A stretch of 64,000 bases of DNA from assembly GCF_004027225.2 (NCBI RefSeq), contig NC_044282.2, positions 57,182,397 to 57,246,396 on the forward strand, given 5' to 3'. Shown here piece after piece: positions 22,751-36,800 of the stretch (positions are counted from its first letter, which is position 1; each line of letters opens with the position of its first letter). Below the pieces are notes generated by a model. It saw only the letters and a list, made by a program, of their open reading frames with translations, did not search any database and was not told where the DNA came from. The DNA is from Strigops habroptila. Lineage: Eukaryota; Chordata; Aves; Psittaciformes; Psittacidae. The translations under genes and the position numbers were made by a program.

Positions 22751-23990
22751 CACAATTTAGGTTGGAGAGGACCTCTAGAGGTCCCCTAGTACAATCCTCT
22801 GCCCAGAGCCAGGATAGCTTCAGGGTTACATCAGGTTGCCCAGGGTCTTGTTTGGACACCTTCTGAAAACCTCCAAGGATGGTGATTTCACAGCCACAGG
22901 CTGTTCCAGTGCTTAAACATTTTGTGAACATTTTTTTCCTTATATTTGGTCAGAATTTCCCATGTGGTATCTTATGTCCATTGCTTCTCATCCCTTAGAT
23001 GTACACCTCTGAGGACGGTGTCACTCTTTCTTCTCTATAACCTAGTGCTTTAGGGGGTGGAAAACAACAACTAGATCCCTCCTTAAAATAAAGCCCATAA
23101 AATTGCAGTATCCTATGGAGAGAGCAGTTCTCCATGGTCATTTTTAGTCTGGGGAAATAAACCAGACAGACTTGGATATGGCAGTGATGAAAGAATTTTC
23201 CCACTGGATGTCTGAAATGAGCCTAGCTTGGAGAGAGACACTTGTGTGAACAGCTCTGTGATTTGTGGAGCAGAGAAAGGCCATTGCTCACAGAGGGCCA
23301 TCAAACAGCTGGAGTTTATATGTCCCTAAGTCCTGAGGAAGACAGCTCCAGCAGAGCCGTCTCTTCTCCATGCTGAACTGTCCTAGCTGTCTCAGCCTCT
23401 TTGCAAATGACAGATGCTCCAGCCCTTTATGAGGTTCTTGGCACTTCACTGGGCTCACTCCAGCCTGTCCATGCCTCTCTTGCACTGGGGAGCCCAGAAC
23501 AGGACCCAGCACTCCAGATGGATCTCTCTAGAGCTGAGCAGAAGGGGAGGATCATGTCGCTTGACCTGCGGGCAATGCTTTTCCTAATGCAGTCCAGGCT
23601 GCTTTTGAGTGCAAAGACACATTTTTGACTCATTCTCAACGTGGTGTCCACCAGGACCCCACGTCTGCCAAGCTGCTTTCCACCCAGGTGGCCCCCAGCC
23701 TGTACTGGTACGTAGGCATGTTCATACCCAGGGGCAGGACTTGGCTGAACTTCATGAGGTCACTTTGTTGCCAAGAAAAGTTGGATCAGATGATTCTTGA
23801 GATCCTTTCAAACCACATATTTTATGATTCTATAAGTCCCTGTTTTCCCATTTCTCCAGCCTGTTGAGGCTCCTCTGAATGACAGCACACTCATCTGGTC
23901 GGCCAACTGCTCCTCCTGATTTTGTATCGTCTTCAAATGTGCTGAGGATGTGCAGGGGTAGGCTGTGAGAGGAATTCCTATGGGGTTTTA
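22751..23990 (-). repeat. CR1 LINE, long diverged copy
   Basis: About 1.2 kb of CR1 3' half in minus orientation. It runs from a degraded tail with AGGTTGGAGAGGACCTCTAG (22760 region), through GGGAGCCCAGAACAGGACCC (23489 region), to a part reading TCCAGCCTGTTGAGGCTCCT (about 23860). The reverse-transcriptase reading frame is broken throughout. A short plus-strand CR1 tail interrupts it at 23765-23833. Confidence 0.8.
23765..23833 (+). repeat. CR1 tail in opposite orientation inside another CR1
   Basis: Reads AGTTGGATCAGATGATTCTT, then ATCCTTTCAAACC and a terminal TTATGATTCTAT, the CR1 3' end on the plus strand. The flanking CR1 is on the minus strand, so this looks like a nested 5'-truncated insertion. 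Confidence 0.7.
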
Positions 23991-24650
23991 TGCTTAGTGA
24001 ATTCTGTACATAATTTTGGTGTGATACTTCCACGCACGCAAAGAAATCAATCTGACCTCTCGGAAATGTCTTCTGATATTATAGTGATACTGTAGGGGCC
24101 ACCAGCATGTTTTTAACTGGAGCCTTTCTCTGCCCCTCAGACACTGGGCACACATTCAGACTTTAATGAGATGATCTCAGGCAGGTGAGAGATACTTTTC
24201 ATAGGACTTATTGCTTCAGGTGACACGTGCAGAAGTTTCTTGCCATCTGTCTTAATGAAAGCCAAATGTCTTCAATTTACAGCCTCTCTGCTTTGTAATC
24301 TTGATATTGCCAAAAATACTTTTTTGTAACTGAAGAAAGCAACACACTGCTTTGCCACAGAGCCCCTGGCTGCATCCCTGCCTGCTTGGGTAGCCTTCAG
24401 CAACCAGTGCGAAGTTCAAGGATTTGGCACAGCAGCATCTAAGTTTTGCAAGCAGTGGAGTTGGTCCTCATCCCAGAGCAGAGAATTGGCTCTGCCTTTT
24501 CCAAAACAAGTTAAAAACCAAGCCCCAAACTGGGCTGGTTGGTGCTTTGATATCTTGTCTCTGTGGCAGTGATCAGCTGGCAACTGATAAAGGACACCCT
24601 ATTCACTGACACGGCCACGCGGGTGCTGTGGCAGGCAGCAGAGAGGCAAA

Positions 24651-24827
24651 ATGGCTCTCGCTTTCCTCTTGGCAGCAATCCTGGGACTTCTTGTTTTCAA
24701 GGCTGTTTTGTTTCAGCTGAGAAACCCAAGCTCCCCTCCTTGCATCGGGGGCTGGATCCCTTGGTTTGGAGCTGTGTTTCAGTTCGGGAAGGCTCCTTTG
24801 GAGTACATAGAGCAAGCTAGAAGCAAG
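24651..24827 (+). CDS. CYP39A1: CYP39A1 exon 1 (start codon, membrane anchor)
   Basis: 177 nt, residues 1-59, leaving in phase 0. Encodes the hydrophobic anchor [14 protein letters not shown] and the proline-rich hinge [12 protein letters not shown]. The start context GGCAAAATGG has the favourable A at -3 and G at +4. Donor AGCAAG/GTAATG; reading past it stops after a further 27 codons. Confidence 0.94.
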
Positions 24828-27800
24828 GTAATGGCTGTGGTGGTGTGCCTGCTCATGGGTGTGTGCTCCGGGTGGTTGCAGGGGAAAGGCGAGGAGAAAC
24901 TCCTGCATTAAGTTTGTCCCTTTCCTGTCACGCTTCATAAGGTCAGGAGCATTTAGCTGGTGAAGGATTGGCTTTGTACCAGTAACATCGCTAAATTGTG
25001 GATCTGATCCAGGCATGATCTCTGTGCTTTGATCATTCTGTTTGGACCCAGCCTCTCCGCTGTTTTGCTTTTGCTGTCTGGCTACCTGTTAATCTTGTTT
25101 TCAGATAATGTGGAAAGCACTGTGCCGGGAGGAATTATTTGCATGCTGAAAGTTAGGTAAAATTTTTTAGTGCCAGTTGGTGTCCCTCAGCATTCGACAG
25201 AGCCACAGGCATGCTTGGCAGGTGACTCTTTCCATCTTAGAACACTTACCAAAGGCGGATATGAAGATTTACCCACTAGACATGCCTTTCTTTCTCTGTC
25301 TGATAGAGAGAGCCTAAATGATTAATTTAGATTACGTGCTTAATTTCTAGGTAGCTGATACTAGTTGACATAAAACCCAGTTCCCATTTTCAATCAGCGA
25401 TGGCAGCTGCTACTGCAGTGTGGTGAGCCTCACGTGTCCAATACCAAAGGATTGCACAGCCCACTACTTGCACAAACTAGATAAAAATGAAACCACTGCA
25501 ACATCCTGAAATTTGGGGGAAAAAATGGGTGTTTGAAATTTGCTTTCTCATTTTGAACTATTAAATTTCATATATTTAAGTACTTCTTTTCAGCCATGGT
25601 TGTGATAAACTTGTGGTGTTGAATGAAAGCAGAAACCATGCCACGTAATCCTTTAAACAAACTGGTGAAGCCTCACTTAAAAAAAACCCAATGATAATAT
25701 TTATTTGACTCTTCTGATAGGAGGCTGTTAGAAACCTCCTTGTATTGAAAACATATCCTGGTGGCAACCACATTAAAGGAGCTTGCCAGACTGTCCTTCC
25801 CAGTGCAATCCCTTTTGGGGACATATGTTTCACCGTGATTTAACCTTGCTTTAGTTGCCCTTTTTTTTTTTTTTTCCAGGAAGCTTTTAGCAAAATCTCT
25901 TAGAAGAAGGTTTTTTTTTAATAAAAAACCTGAGAGAAGAGTCCTTTTGGGGATTCATTCACAGATTGAATGAGCAAAAACTTCTACATACTAAAGAATC
26001 TGTTGAAGTACAAATGCAAACTTAGCAGCTCTGGGACTGTTAATTTTGATGTTCATTTGCCCTTTAGGCTGCTGCTGGTGCTACAGCAGCTGCTGAGACC
26101 TCTGAACACAACAGAAACACCTGAAGGACTTTATAAACCCCAGGTTTTACTGGGATAGAAACTAGAATTAAAAAACCCCACATTTCCAATGAGAAAACTG
26201 GGAATCAGGCAAAGCAGAAAGAGGAGGCTTTCTTACGTTTCTCCCCTTTACTGTGTGTTTGCAGCTTGGGCCTTTCCTTTGGCTTTTTTGTTAGTCGAGC
26301 AACTCAGCATCCCTGTGACTTGTGACCTCTCCCTGCAGTCCCCCTGGGCCAGGAGGGACCTTTCCATCTGTCAGCCCCTGGCTGGCTGCCTGTCTGCAGC
26401 AGGATCATCCACTCTTACTGCCCCTACTCTCCTGTTCTCCCCTTTCTCTCCATAAACACCGCAGGCACCTCTCCCTCCCTTCCCACCTCCCACACGGGGA
26501 TGTGCTGAGGCCAGGAAAGACAAGCCTTTTCCTGCCTGCTCCCTTTTAAAGGAGTAGGCACTGTAGCAGAGTGCAGCCAAATAAAACAAGTGCTGCTGCC
26601 AAAGGGTCATTAACAGGCATTACAAGGGTTGCAAAATATATCTGCAATAATTCCAAGCTCCTTAATATTGCCAGAACAAGGTTAAGTGTCCTTAGTATGA
26701 GCGAGCTGCCCTCGTAAAAGTGCAGAAACAGATGGCTCTGGGCAGTGTAAAACCTCTTTGGCTCCGTAGGGTCATTACCTTCCAGGGAGACTTTCACAAT
26801 TAGAAAATTCCTCCCCTCTGGATTCCTGGATTAATTCTTCAGTCTGTCAAAGTGACACTCATTTCTTTTTCTTTCTTAAAGAAAGTTAGCTTTCTTATTA
26901 TTGTCCCTTTTGTGTATATCCCTCATTGCTTTTTCTCCTTCCACTGCTTCCAACCTGAACTTTGCTTGAAGTTCATGGTTTCTGTTTTCCTCCTACAGAG
27001 CAAGACGTGGGCTGAAGAATTGTCTGGTTTTCCCCTTGTGTCATCAGTGGGTCTAAGAAAAGAAAGATCCCCCGCCCAGTGAAATATTTAATCTCTGGTC
27101 TAATAAAAGATACCACCTCTTCCTCCTAAAGCTGCCTGGCTGGTTAAAGTGGTTTTGCAGGCAGTCTGGGATGGACAGGGTGGGTAATTGGAGACACCGT
27201 GCCACACAACATACAGGTAGAGCTGCTCAATGAGGGGTTCAAAGGCTGTGGTTCCCCACATTGCCATGCAAACATGGTAAGAGTTTATAAATTATAGAAT
27301 CACAGAATGGTTTGGGTTGGAAGGGACCTTAAAGCTTATCTAGTTCCACCACCGCTGCCGTGGGCAGGGACACCTTCCACTAGACCAGGCTGCTCAAACC
27401 AGGAATTTCAAATGCTTCTCATCAGCTTGCTAATTAAGCTAACATGAAAAGCCCAGTGGAACCCATGAGGTTGTTCTGCATTGTATTATGGACTACAGGT
27501 TCATACATCACCTTCAGTGTGTTGACTGCACGTGGGACATGGTGCCAGGACTCAGGTGGATGACTCCCAGCTTTATTGTCCATGTATGGCTGCATCTGGG
27601 ATGGCTCACTGCATTACCTGGCAGGGGACACACATCCTGCCTGAGGTTTGGTGGAGGGGAAACAGGCTGGAGAAGAGGACAAGGTTTCTGGTAGAGTGTT
27701 TCCAAAGACAGTGTCCACAGCTGAGTTGCTGATGGTCTGTGACCCTGGTCCTGAGCACTGAAGACCAAAATGCTAAAGTCCCTGAGATAGAGAGGAGACA

Positions 27801-30800
27801 TGACATTGAACTTGTGTGTGCATGCCAGAGGAGACAAAACCAGCCCGGTGCACCTAGCTCCCAGCATGACTCTTGACACAGCTAGAGAACAATTCTTATG
27901 AGGAATGGCTGAGGGAACTGGGGTTGTTTAGTCTGGAAAAGAGAAGGCTTAAAGGGGGACCTTATCGCTCTCTACAACTACCTGAAAGGAGGTTGTAGTG
28001 AGGTGGGGGTTGATCTCTTTTCCCAGGTAACAAGCAATAGGACAAGAGGAGATGGCCTCAAGCTGGGCCAGAGGAGGTTTAGATTGGATATTGGGAAAAA
28101 TTTCTTTACAGAGAGAGTGATCAGGCATTGGCACAGGCTGCCCAGGGAAGTGGTGGAAGCACCATCCCTGGAAGTGTTAAAAAAAATGCGTAGAGGAGGC
28201 CCTCAGTGACATCGTTTAGTGGCGGACTTGGCAGTCCTGAGGTAACGGTTGGACTTGATCTTAAAGGTATTTTCCAACCTCGTTGATTCTATGATTCTAA
28301 CTGCAGCTGTCTCAGCTGAGAGTGGTTGCTCCCTGCCTGGCAGCACCCCTGTGAAAAATGCTATTTCTCCAGTTTCCTTCCTTTGGGACTTTGGAGAACA
28401 TCCTTCTGAAGTTCTTATTTCTCTGGAGTATTACTTTCATGTAGGCTCAGATCTGTGTCTTCTCATGGCACTGCTGTTTTGTGTGGTGTTTCCCAGTCTT
28501 TGGGAAAACCAGAGCTTTCAGGAGTGAAAGCAGTCTCATAGGCCCTAAATCCTAGGAGGGTTTTTATTTTGCTTTCCATCTCTCTGTGTCATCATGCCTC
28601 CTTAAACACAGTTTCAGACAGAGCAGTAAACTGGGACGCACTGTTGGCAGGCAGTGCCCACGCTTCATTGTTACCCGCCCATAACACTGCGATGGTCGCT
28701 GCAGAACTGCTTGACAGCTTGTTTCAGTGGCTGATTTTATTGCATTAGAACAACAGCATAATTATAGTGGGACAAATGAAAAACCTGTTCATTCAGTGTC
28801 TGTCTGGAATAGCAGCCATTGGTAGATGCTCAGTAGCAGAGTGTAAGGAGCATACCCAGATGAGAATACACTGCCTTCTGCTCCCTCGTTCCAGCTTCTG
28901 GTCATCAACTGTTGAGGGACTTCCTAGGCTGGAATTTGCATCGAGAAGACCTGACTATGATAACCTAGTCTCTTTCGTTACTGTGTGTATAATTTTGGTT
29001 TCACAGCATCCCACAGCAACAAATCCACGATTTAATCATGAACCATATAAAGTATCCTGTCTGGTTTTAAAACACCTAGTAGCCTTTACATTATGAGAAT
29101 CCGGGAATAATTGTTCTCTTTTCACCTTTCCATGGGATCTAAGTGTCTTTCTATTAAAATTTTCATGCATGCTTGCTTAGCATCCCTTTGCCTTTTCTCC
29201 CTCAGTATATCCTGCTGAGATGGAATGGGCAGAATCACATTAAACTGAAGACGTGGGCACAGGATGGGTTTAAATGGTTATTGTCCTTTCTCCTCTCCTT
29301 TCCTAGCAAGATGAGAGCTCTAAATTAATTACTAACGCTTGGAGTGCTAATAGATCTTGGAGTCATTTCAGAATGTGATTCTTCTAGACCTTCTTCTTCT
29401 GTAATGTTTCTACATCTCCTCATAGTTTAAACTCCCAAATGAGTCCAGATCATGAGTACGCTTTTGATTCCTTCTTCTAAGGAATGAATTAGGAATATGT
29501 TTAAGGCCACATATCCTTTTGTCTTCCTAAGAGTATTGGGCTCTTCTTCAATATATCTTATTTATCAACTGCTAGACCCAATCTTTAATAATGCTTGTAA
29601 AAATTTGTTGGGTACTGGAATGACTCTGAGGCTTCCCAGGTCCTCCCCCAGGAGCCCTTTAGAAAAGCACCATGTTCACCCGTTCATCCTCCTGTTGCTG
29701 AGGGCAATTTAACAGATCACAGTAGGTAGTTCTGCAACTTCATATTTCAATTCCTCTAGAGTTTGAATTGAAATATTTATCACTGATTTACCTAACACTT
29801 GTTTAAGTCTATTCTACTTAATACTGCCTTTGATCCAAGGGTGCAGTCTATCACACTCGATGAAAGGCTCCAGTGTGGGACTTACCTTAAACTGGCATAA
29901 ATGCTTCCCCATGTGGTTTCTTTGCACCTTGAGCATTTATCAGGCTCAGCAGCACACTATGAAACTTCCTGCACTTTATATGTTTGGAGAAGTCTGTATT
30001 CTGAAGGGGATGGGGTTGCCATTAGTAGTTTGATCTGCAAACCTTTTTTAATATTTTAATGTTAAATGTAATTGATCAGCTATCATATTTATTTGTAATT
30101 TCCTGTTTGGACACAAAAGTCTCCCTTCTGAAAGATGTGTCTGTGAATACCCACCATCACGGCGCTGTTCAAGGAAGGTGACTTGTTCGGGAGCTCTTTA
30201 TGGGGCTTTTTTTATTTGCAGTTTCATTCAATATTGGTTTAATTCTAATTATTATAAATAGATCATAGGAAATTTGGTTGGATTCAAAACCATATTGTTT
30301 GTGTAGGTAGTTTACAGGCAAGACATCCAGCTTTACTGATGGTCAGTGGACAGGAAGCCAGCCCTATCTGTGGAGCCTAAGGGCAGTTCAGCTCACCTTC
30401 AAAAATAGAGGGGTGCAGATGAATCATGTTTTAGGCTCCCCTGATTGCATATAATGGGAGCTTAGGCATCTCGCTCACATGGAATCATCTAAAATAAAGT
30501 GTTCTAATCTTTGAGTGTGATCTTAATTGAATAATTAATTGTTATTGCAGGTTGCTATTAGTTCAAATTTAATTTTATTTTAAAATTGGTTTAAGTGCGT
30601 TTTAATGTTAGTCTAAAATTTAAAAGATCTAATTTAAACCCAAACACAGTATAGATTCACTGGGGTTTGTCCAGCCTGATGATGAGGACCTGCTGTTAGC
30701 CACAAAAAAAAGCAGCCTTAGCAATTTAGCTATTATTAAACAGTATTTTATTTATTATCACACAGAGAGTTTAAACAGTCATTCTTTAATAATTTACAGT

Positions 30801-33800
30801 TGAAGGGCACAGTCAAAATTCAACTGAATTGAGAGGAATCTTTTCCTTTGAAGAGCTTTTGATGGAGCAGGCTTTACAATACAGACACAGACATCAAAAG
30901 AAATGGTTAAAGTCAATGGCATAAACCATGTGAGCGAGGAGGATTCCAGGCTTTTCAGCGCTCCAAACAGATCAACAGAAAACAACTTCTCGCCCTTGTC
31001 AGCAATATAACCTGGAAAACAAAACCAAGTTCCTTGATGTGTCTGGAGATGTTAGGAAAGCCCTAAAACTTTCCCTGTGCACAATAACTTTGCCAAGAGA
31101 AAATGGTGTGCCTAGAAATGTAAATGCTGTGGGTTTTATATCCAAGGATTTTGGAAAGCAGAAATTGCCTTGACTAAGAAAAAGATGCTAAAGATGCTTT
31201 ATTTACTAATCTTGATGTTTTTATGCCTAAATCTTACAGCCAGTAAACACTGCACATTTGTTTCCTAGTTTAGAATATCTACAAATAACAGTGATCTTTT
31301 AAATAATGTAGGAATTCAGAATAATTATGTGGATACTTCCTGCTGAAGGTTCTAAGAGAGCTCTAGGATGTTAGATTAAGGGAAAATGAAAGAATGATTT
31401 ATGGCATCAAAAACCTTCCCTGAATATAACTTTCAGCAAACTCCATCTGTCCTGCTCAGAGCTTGCTAGCTATTTAGATATTAATCTTTAAACACCTGTA
31501 CAAGAAAGAAATCCTTGGTATTAGCAGAACCTTTAAATAAGGAAAGGAAAGGGAAAAGGAGAGGGAAAAACAGAATATTAAAAATATGCAGGAGTGGGGT
31601 TTTTGTTTAAAAAAATGCAGATCGAAATCTGTAGGATTATGGATTTTTACAATGTGGATACTTTGCTATGGCAGCCAAGGGATGCAGTGGATAATCCATC
31701 ACTTGGGTTCTTAAAACCCAAGTAGGTTGTATTTTTTGAACTGTAATGTAATTCAAATATAAAATGTGAATCTCGGAGGAGTCTCTTCTGCTCTGCAAGA
31801 GCTCGGGCAGGCACATGTGATGTTGCCTTCTGGGCCTTAAGTCTACAAATTTTGGTCTGGTTCATGCTGATCTTTGTGCGCTCCTGAGCCAAGGTGTACA
31901 GAGAGCAGGAAGGACCAGCTCCCCCCTCCTGACCTCTCAGCAGCACTGAAGTGCTGTTTGGGCTCCCATCAAGCATGTTAACAATACAGTAATATGAAAT
32001 CTTCTGTTGTTCCAGCACGGGCCTGTGTTCACAATATTTGCCCTGGGAAAGCGGTACACTTTTGTGACCGAGGAAGAAGGAACCGAAGCCTTTTTTAAGT
32101 CTGAAGACTTAAATTTTGAACAGGCAGTACAACAAGCTGTCAAGAATGCAGGTAAATGAGACCTTTGTCTTTTTTAATGGAAATCAAATCTAGCTACCCA
32201 GGAACATTAAAGCCCAGCCCAAAGCACATTGGCTTTTTGATCATGCCTTAAATGCTTATCTTAACCCATGACCATGCTACGAGATGAAGGTGAAATGAAA
32301 TTCCTTCATGTGGATCCAGCACTGTAAACCTGCAACGTAGTTTGGATTCAGCCTCAAGGGATCAAGGGTCTCTGATCCAGGGACTGTTATTACTTTTATC
32401 ATCAATCAACCCTAGTTTGAGATCAGGTGCTTTTCTGTGGCTAAACACTCCACCTATGTGTACCAGGTTTGGAGCAATAGTACGTTGTCCTATCATTTAA
32501 TTTGAAAATCAGCTTGTAGCAATAATTAGTTGTTACCCTGTAGTACAATAGTCATTAAAAGGGATGAGGTGTATATCCTATCCACAGTGGCATGCTCCAT
32601 CAGTGATGTGCTTCTATCCATGTGGAATTGCAGAGACAGGAATTCTTTGAGTAGTTTGGCAATTTTGGACTGTGAAACGAGAGAGAGGCAAGGTGGCAGG
32701 GAGGTTAAATCACAGAATCACAGCATCCCTGTGGCCCAAAGGCACTGCTGGAGATCATCTACTGAGAGCAGTGTTAGCGACAGCAGGTTGCTCAGGGCTG
32801 TGTCCAGACGGGTTTTAGGTGTCTTCAAGGATGGAGACTCCTCAGCCTCTCTGGGCAACCTGTTCTCATGTTTGGCCATCCTCACAATAAAAGCTTTCCT
32901 GAGTCTCAGGGGAATCTCCTGTATTCCCATTTGTGCCTATTGCCTCATGCCCTGAGAATAGCCAGCTATTTATCCACACTAATAAAATCCCCCTGAGTCT
33001 TCTGTTCTCCAGGCTGAACAGCCCCAGCTCTCTCAGCCTCTCCTGGTATGGCTGAGAGGATGTACTACTACAGCATGACGAACCAAACTGTTTTTTCTTG
33101 GATTAACTTATTTTTTATTTCAGTCAGTTGTTGGAGCACATGCACATCTTAGCACATCTACACTGAAGCTGGGGGGAAATCTCTGGATTGTGGATTTGGG
33201 CATTGAACCTTCATCATGCAGAAAGATGTTACACAGACTGGTAGAAGCAGAGAGCTCACCAAAATATTTACAGGGTTAGAGGGAAGCTTTCCGGGAAATT
33301 CACTCGAGGAAAACAAGGGTTGAGGCATTTAGAGTCAGAAGTTACATGTAAAAAATTTCACTCTATCAGTGAAAATCTACTTCATCTTCTTTCTAAAATG
33401 TTTCTGTTTCTTTTTTGTATTTAGTTTCTGTCCCTGCAGAAGCATTTTATCAGAACCATGGTAACCTCTACAGCATGCTGAAGGGAAAAATGGCTCCTTC
33501 TAATCTACACATGTTCACAGGCACTTTGTGTAAGGAGCTGCATGAGCACATGGCACACCTCGGCACAGAGGGCACAGGAGACCTCAATGACCTGGTAAGG
33601 TAAGGGAATTCCTGCAGCTCATCTCTAACGCATGGGTATCCTATATGGAAGCAGAGATGTTGTCATAGAATCATGGAACGGTTTGGGTTGGAAGAGACCT
33701 TAAGGATCATCTAGTTCCAAACCCCTGCCATGGGTCAACCTTCCACTGGACCAGGTTGCTCCAAGCCCTGTCCACTGGCCTTGAACACTGCCAGGGATGC

Positions 33801-36800
33801 GGCAGCCACAGCTTCTCTGGGCAACCTGTGCCAGCGCCTCACCACCCTCACAGGGAAGAACTTCTTCCTTATATCTAAACTAAATCTCCCCTGTTACTGT
33901 AAAGCAGGGAGAGCTCAGGCTCTTCAGCCGTAGAAAAGCTCTGTCAGGATGCTCATCACTGCTTCACAGTTTCAGGTGGTGCACAGGCTGGACAGGGTTT
34001 CATCTAAAATCATCCCATCCTACTACCTCCTTGATGCAGCCTCAGGGACAGGGTGTTCTTCCCACTGCCACGTCTGTCACAGCATCCAAATCAGCTGTTA
34101 CTTGTTTAAAATGTTTAAAAAAACCCAGTCATATGCTCGATGATAAATTGCAGAATCCATAGAAGTCATCCACAGTAAATCTGGGGGATGTGTGATCTGT
34201 TCTTATGGTTTTGCCAAACAAGGCAGGGGAAAAGAGTTAGTATGCAATGCCCTGGGCAATTATTTATCTGCCTCGGAATTAAATCCATAGAGCCAGCAGG
34301 TGGCTCCAACGTCCTTATGATCTTCAGAAAAGCAGGAAAGTGAAAGAGCTACTGCCTGAGATACATGTTTAGCAGTAGGTGGAACCCAGCAAAGGCTGTG
34401 TAAGGCTTTCTCAGAGCTAAAGAGGTGAAGTGGTCTGAAAAAGCTCACATTTGGCAGGATAACAGAGGAGCAACCAGGGAAGGGGTGAGACACAAAGAAA
34501 ACGAAAAAGAATTGTTCTGCCCAGCGAAGCTGCGGCCAGAGGAAGGGTTTCTTGGGGTGTCTGGTTGCAGAAGGGTTTGTGCAATGCCCAGAAGGTCCGC
34601 ATGGGCTAACCCAAAATAAGAGGGGTGGTTAATAGGGAGAAGGGGACCTCAGCTCCCAGAGCCTTTCTGCCACTGCTGAAGTGACCAAACACTAACTGAT
34701 GAAGCTCAGCCGTGTGTAAAGGACTAGCCTGAGGTCTGTGTATCTCCCAGCCTCTGCTTAAAGTCTGCAATGAGGGCATGAGGTATCGGCTTTGTGCCAG
34801 CCCTTCCATACTGGCATGAGCCTTGAGTCTCACAGCTTCTAGTGCTGGCAATTCAATATGCTGCATTCTGACCTAAAACTGCTGCAACAGCCTCACTGTG
34901 GCCTGTAAGTCATAGGGAACTTGTCCTTGCAGGCATGTCATGTATCCAGCAGTGGTGAACACTCTGTTTGGGAAAGGCATCTGCCCAACAAGTCAGAGTG
35001 AAATCAAGGAGTTCGAAGAACATTTTCAGAAGTATGATGAGGACTTTGAATACGCTTCTCAGATGCCCGAATGCTTCTTGAGGTAATGGAGCAGAGATGA
35101 TGCTCGTGGTATACCCATTACAGGTACCCATTGCATTTTGCTTGCTGGAATATCAACCATGAGAGACATTTTCCCTGGAGGATGATGCACTGTCTTTATC
35201 AATGATGCGTCCTTGGGTCAGGCTTTCAGCTAGATGCTTCAAAACAGTTCTGACCTTGTCTTGTGCATTTTCCTGGTGTAAAGCAGAAACAGCCTTGCTT
35301 AGGTGGGAAGGGTCCAGCTTGGAGCTGTCAGGGAGCAGCAGAATGGGGCAAAGGGCTGAGCCTAAATGTGAGTCCCAAGCTGAGGGGCTCCCCAACAAGG
35401 CATCTCTCTGCTCTTTCCCACACCATAGCTGTTTTCCCAGCAGACTGGCACCACGTTACATGGCTGCACTGTCACAGAGTTGACCTTGGACAGAGGCAAC
35501 CAAACCCTGAGGAAAGTGTTTGCAGAGCCTGTCAGTGCCCTCAGGGCCATTATAGCACCTTAAGCACCTCAAAATAGCCTTAAGAAAGAATTGAGGATGC
35601 TTTAAAAATGCAGGCTTGATTTTGTTAGAAAGAATAATTCTTGAAAAGATTGGCTTCAGCAATCTGTCCAAAGCCACAATGAAACAGATGTGAAAATCCA
35701 GGAGTCTTGCAGTCACAGGTGCTGGCTGCAAGATGAGGGCTGGCCAAGGTGAAGGTCTCGGACATGCTATTCCTCATGTCAGTGAGCACTACTGTCAGTC
35801 AGACTGACACTTGACTATCCATCAACTGACTGCTGCCCAGGGCTTTTGGAAAAAACCCAAGGAGTCCTTCTCATGGAAAAGGAAATGTTAGTTTATGCTG
35901 CCTCAGTTAAGTGCTTCTTGTTTGTTGCTTTTCTTTACAGGAACTGGTCTAAATCAAAAAAATGGCTTCTAAAATTATTTGAGAAAGTAGTGTTGGATGC
36001 TGAAAGGACCAACCCTTCAGAGAGCACATCCAAGGTAAACATCCAAGGCTATGAAATCAGACGACTTCATGTGTATTCTGACTGAAGGGATGGAGGACAG
36101 GAGTTATTTCAGTACTGGAAGAAATAAGCCAAACCTGTCAGCTTTTATAGCTACACCTTAATTGTGCAGTATTGCTGTCACCTACATTAGGACAGACCCA
36201 TAATTTTGAGTCCTACTCCTCAATTTATTTTAGTTCCTACAATTGTGAGAATTGGCATCTTCCTCCGGGGAAGGTAAAGCCAAGAGTTCAGAGCTGTGAC
36301 CCATTGCCAGGCTCCAGTATCACAGTTGCAGTGAGCAGTTGAAAGAGGTGAGAGAAAGACCTCTTCAGTTGTTTCTCTGAGGGCACTGTGCTGTGAAATT
36401 TCAAAACCTTGCATGTGCTATTTTTAAACCCTGCTGTAGAGTGAGTAGATCCTCCAGCAGCCAGACTAGTAGAAAATAGCAGATTACTGGATTGGAAGCC
36501 AAGTACCCTAAATATCAATTGTGTGAAAGCTGTGATAAGTTGTCCCCCTGGTTATTCTCCTTAGCTATGGCAGGAATTCTGTCTATACGGCTGACAAACG
36601 TGACAGCAGACTGGCCTGGGAATTTTGCTCTACCAAATGGTTATAGAACATATCATTAAACAAGCCAGGTTTTATTTAGACTTTAAAAGCTTTACATGCC
36701 ACAATTTCTTTCATAAAGTAAAGCAAAATAATGGAAAGAGAGGGCTGGAGAGGGGACGGTGAGAGGTAAGAAGGTGCAGGAAGTAGGAGGCACAAACTTG

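Larger units (their letters stand above)
21459..24650. other. Head-to-head spacer between SLC25A27 and CYP39A1
   Basis: 3.2 kb between two divergent start codons. It must hold both promoters and any non-coding 5' exons. No CpG island and no clear TATA box seen. The middle is filled by CR1 sequence at 22751-23990. An AT dinucleotide run lies at about 21762-21774. Confidence 0.7.
24828..32015 (+). other. CYP39A1 intron 1
   Basis: The longest intron, 7.2 kb. Contains CR1 fragments at 27294-27405 and 27895-28299. The rest is unique-looking sequence with no recognised exon. Confidence 0.8.
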
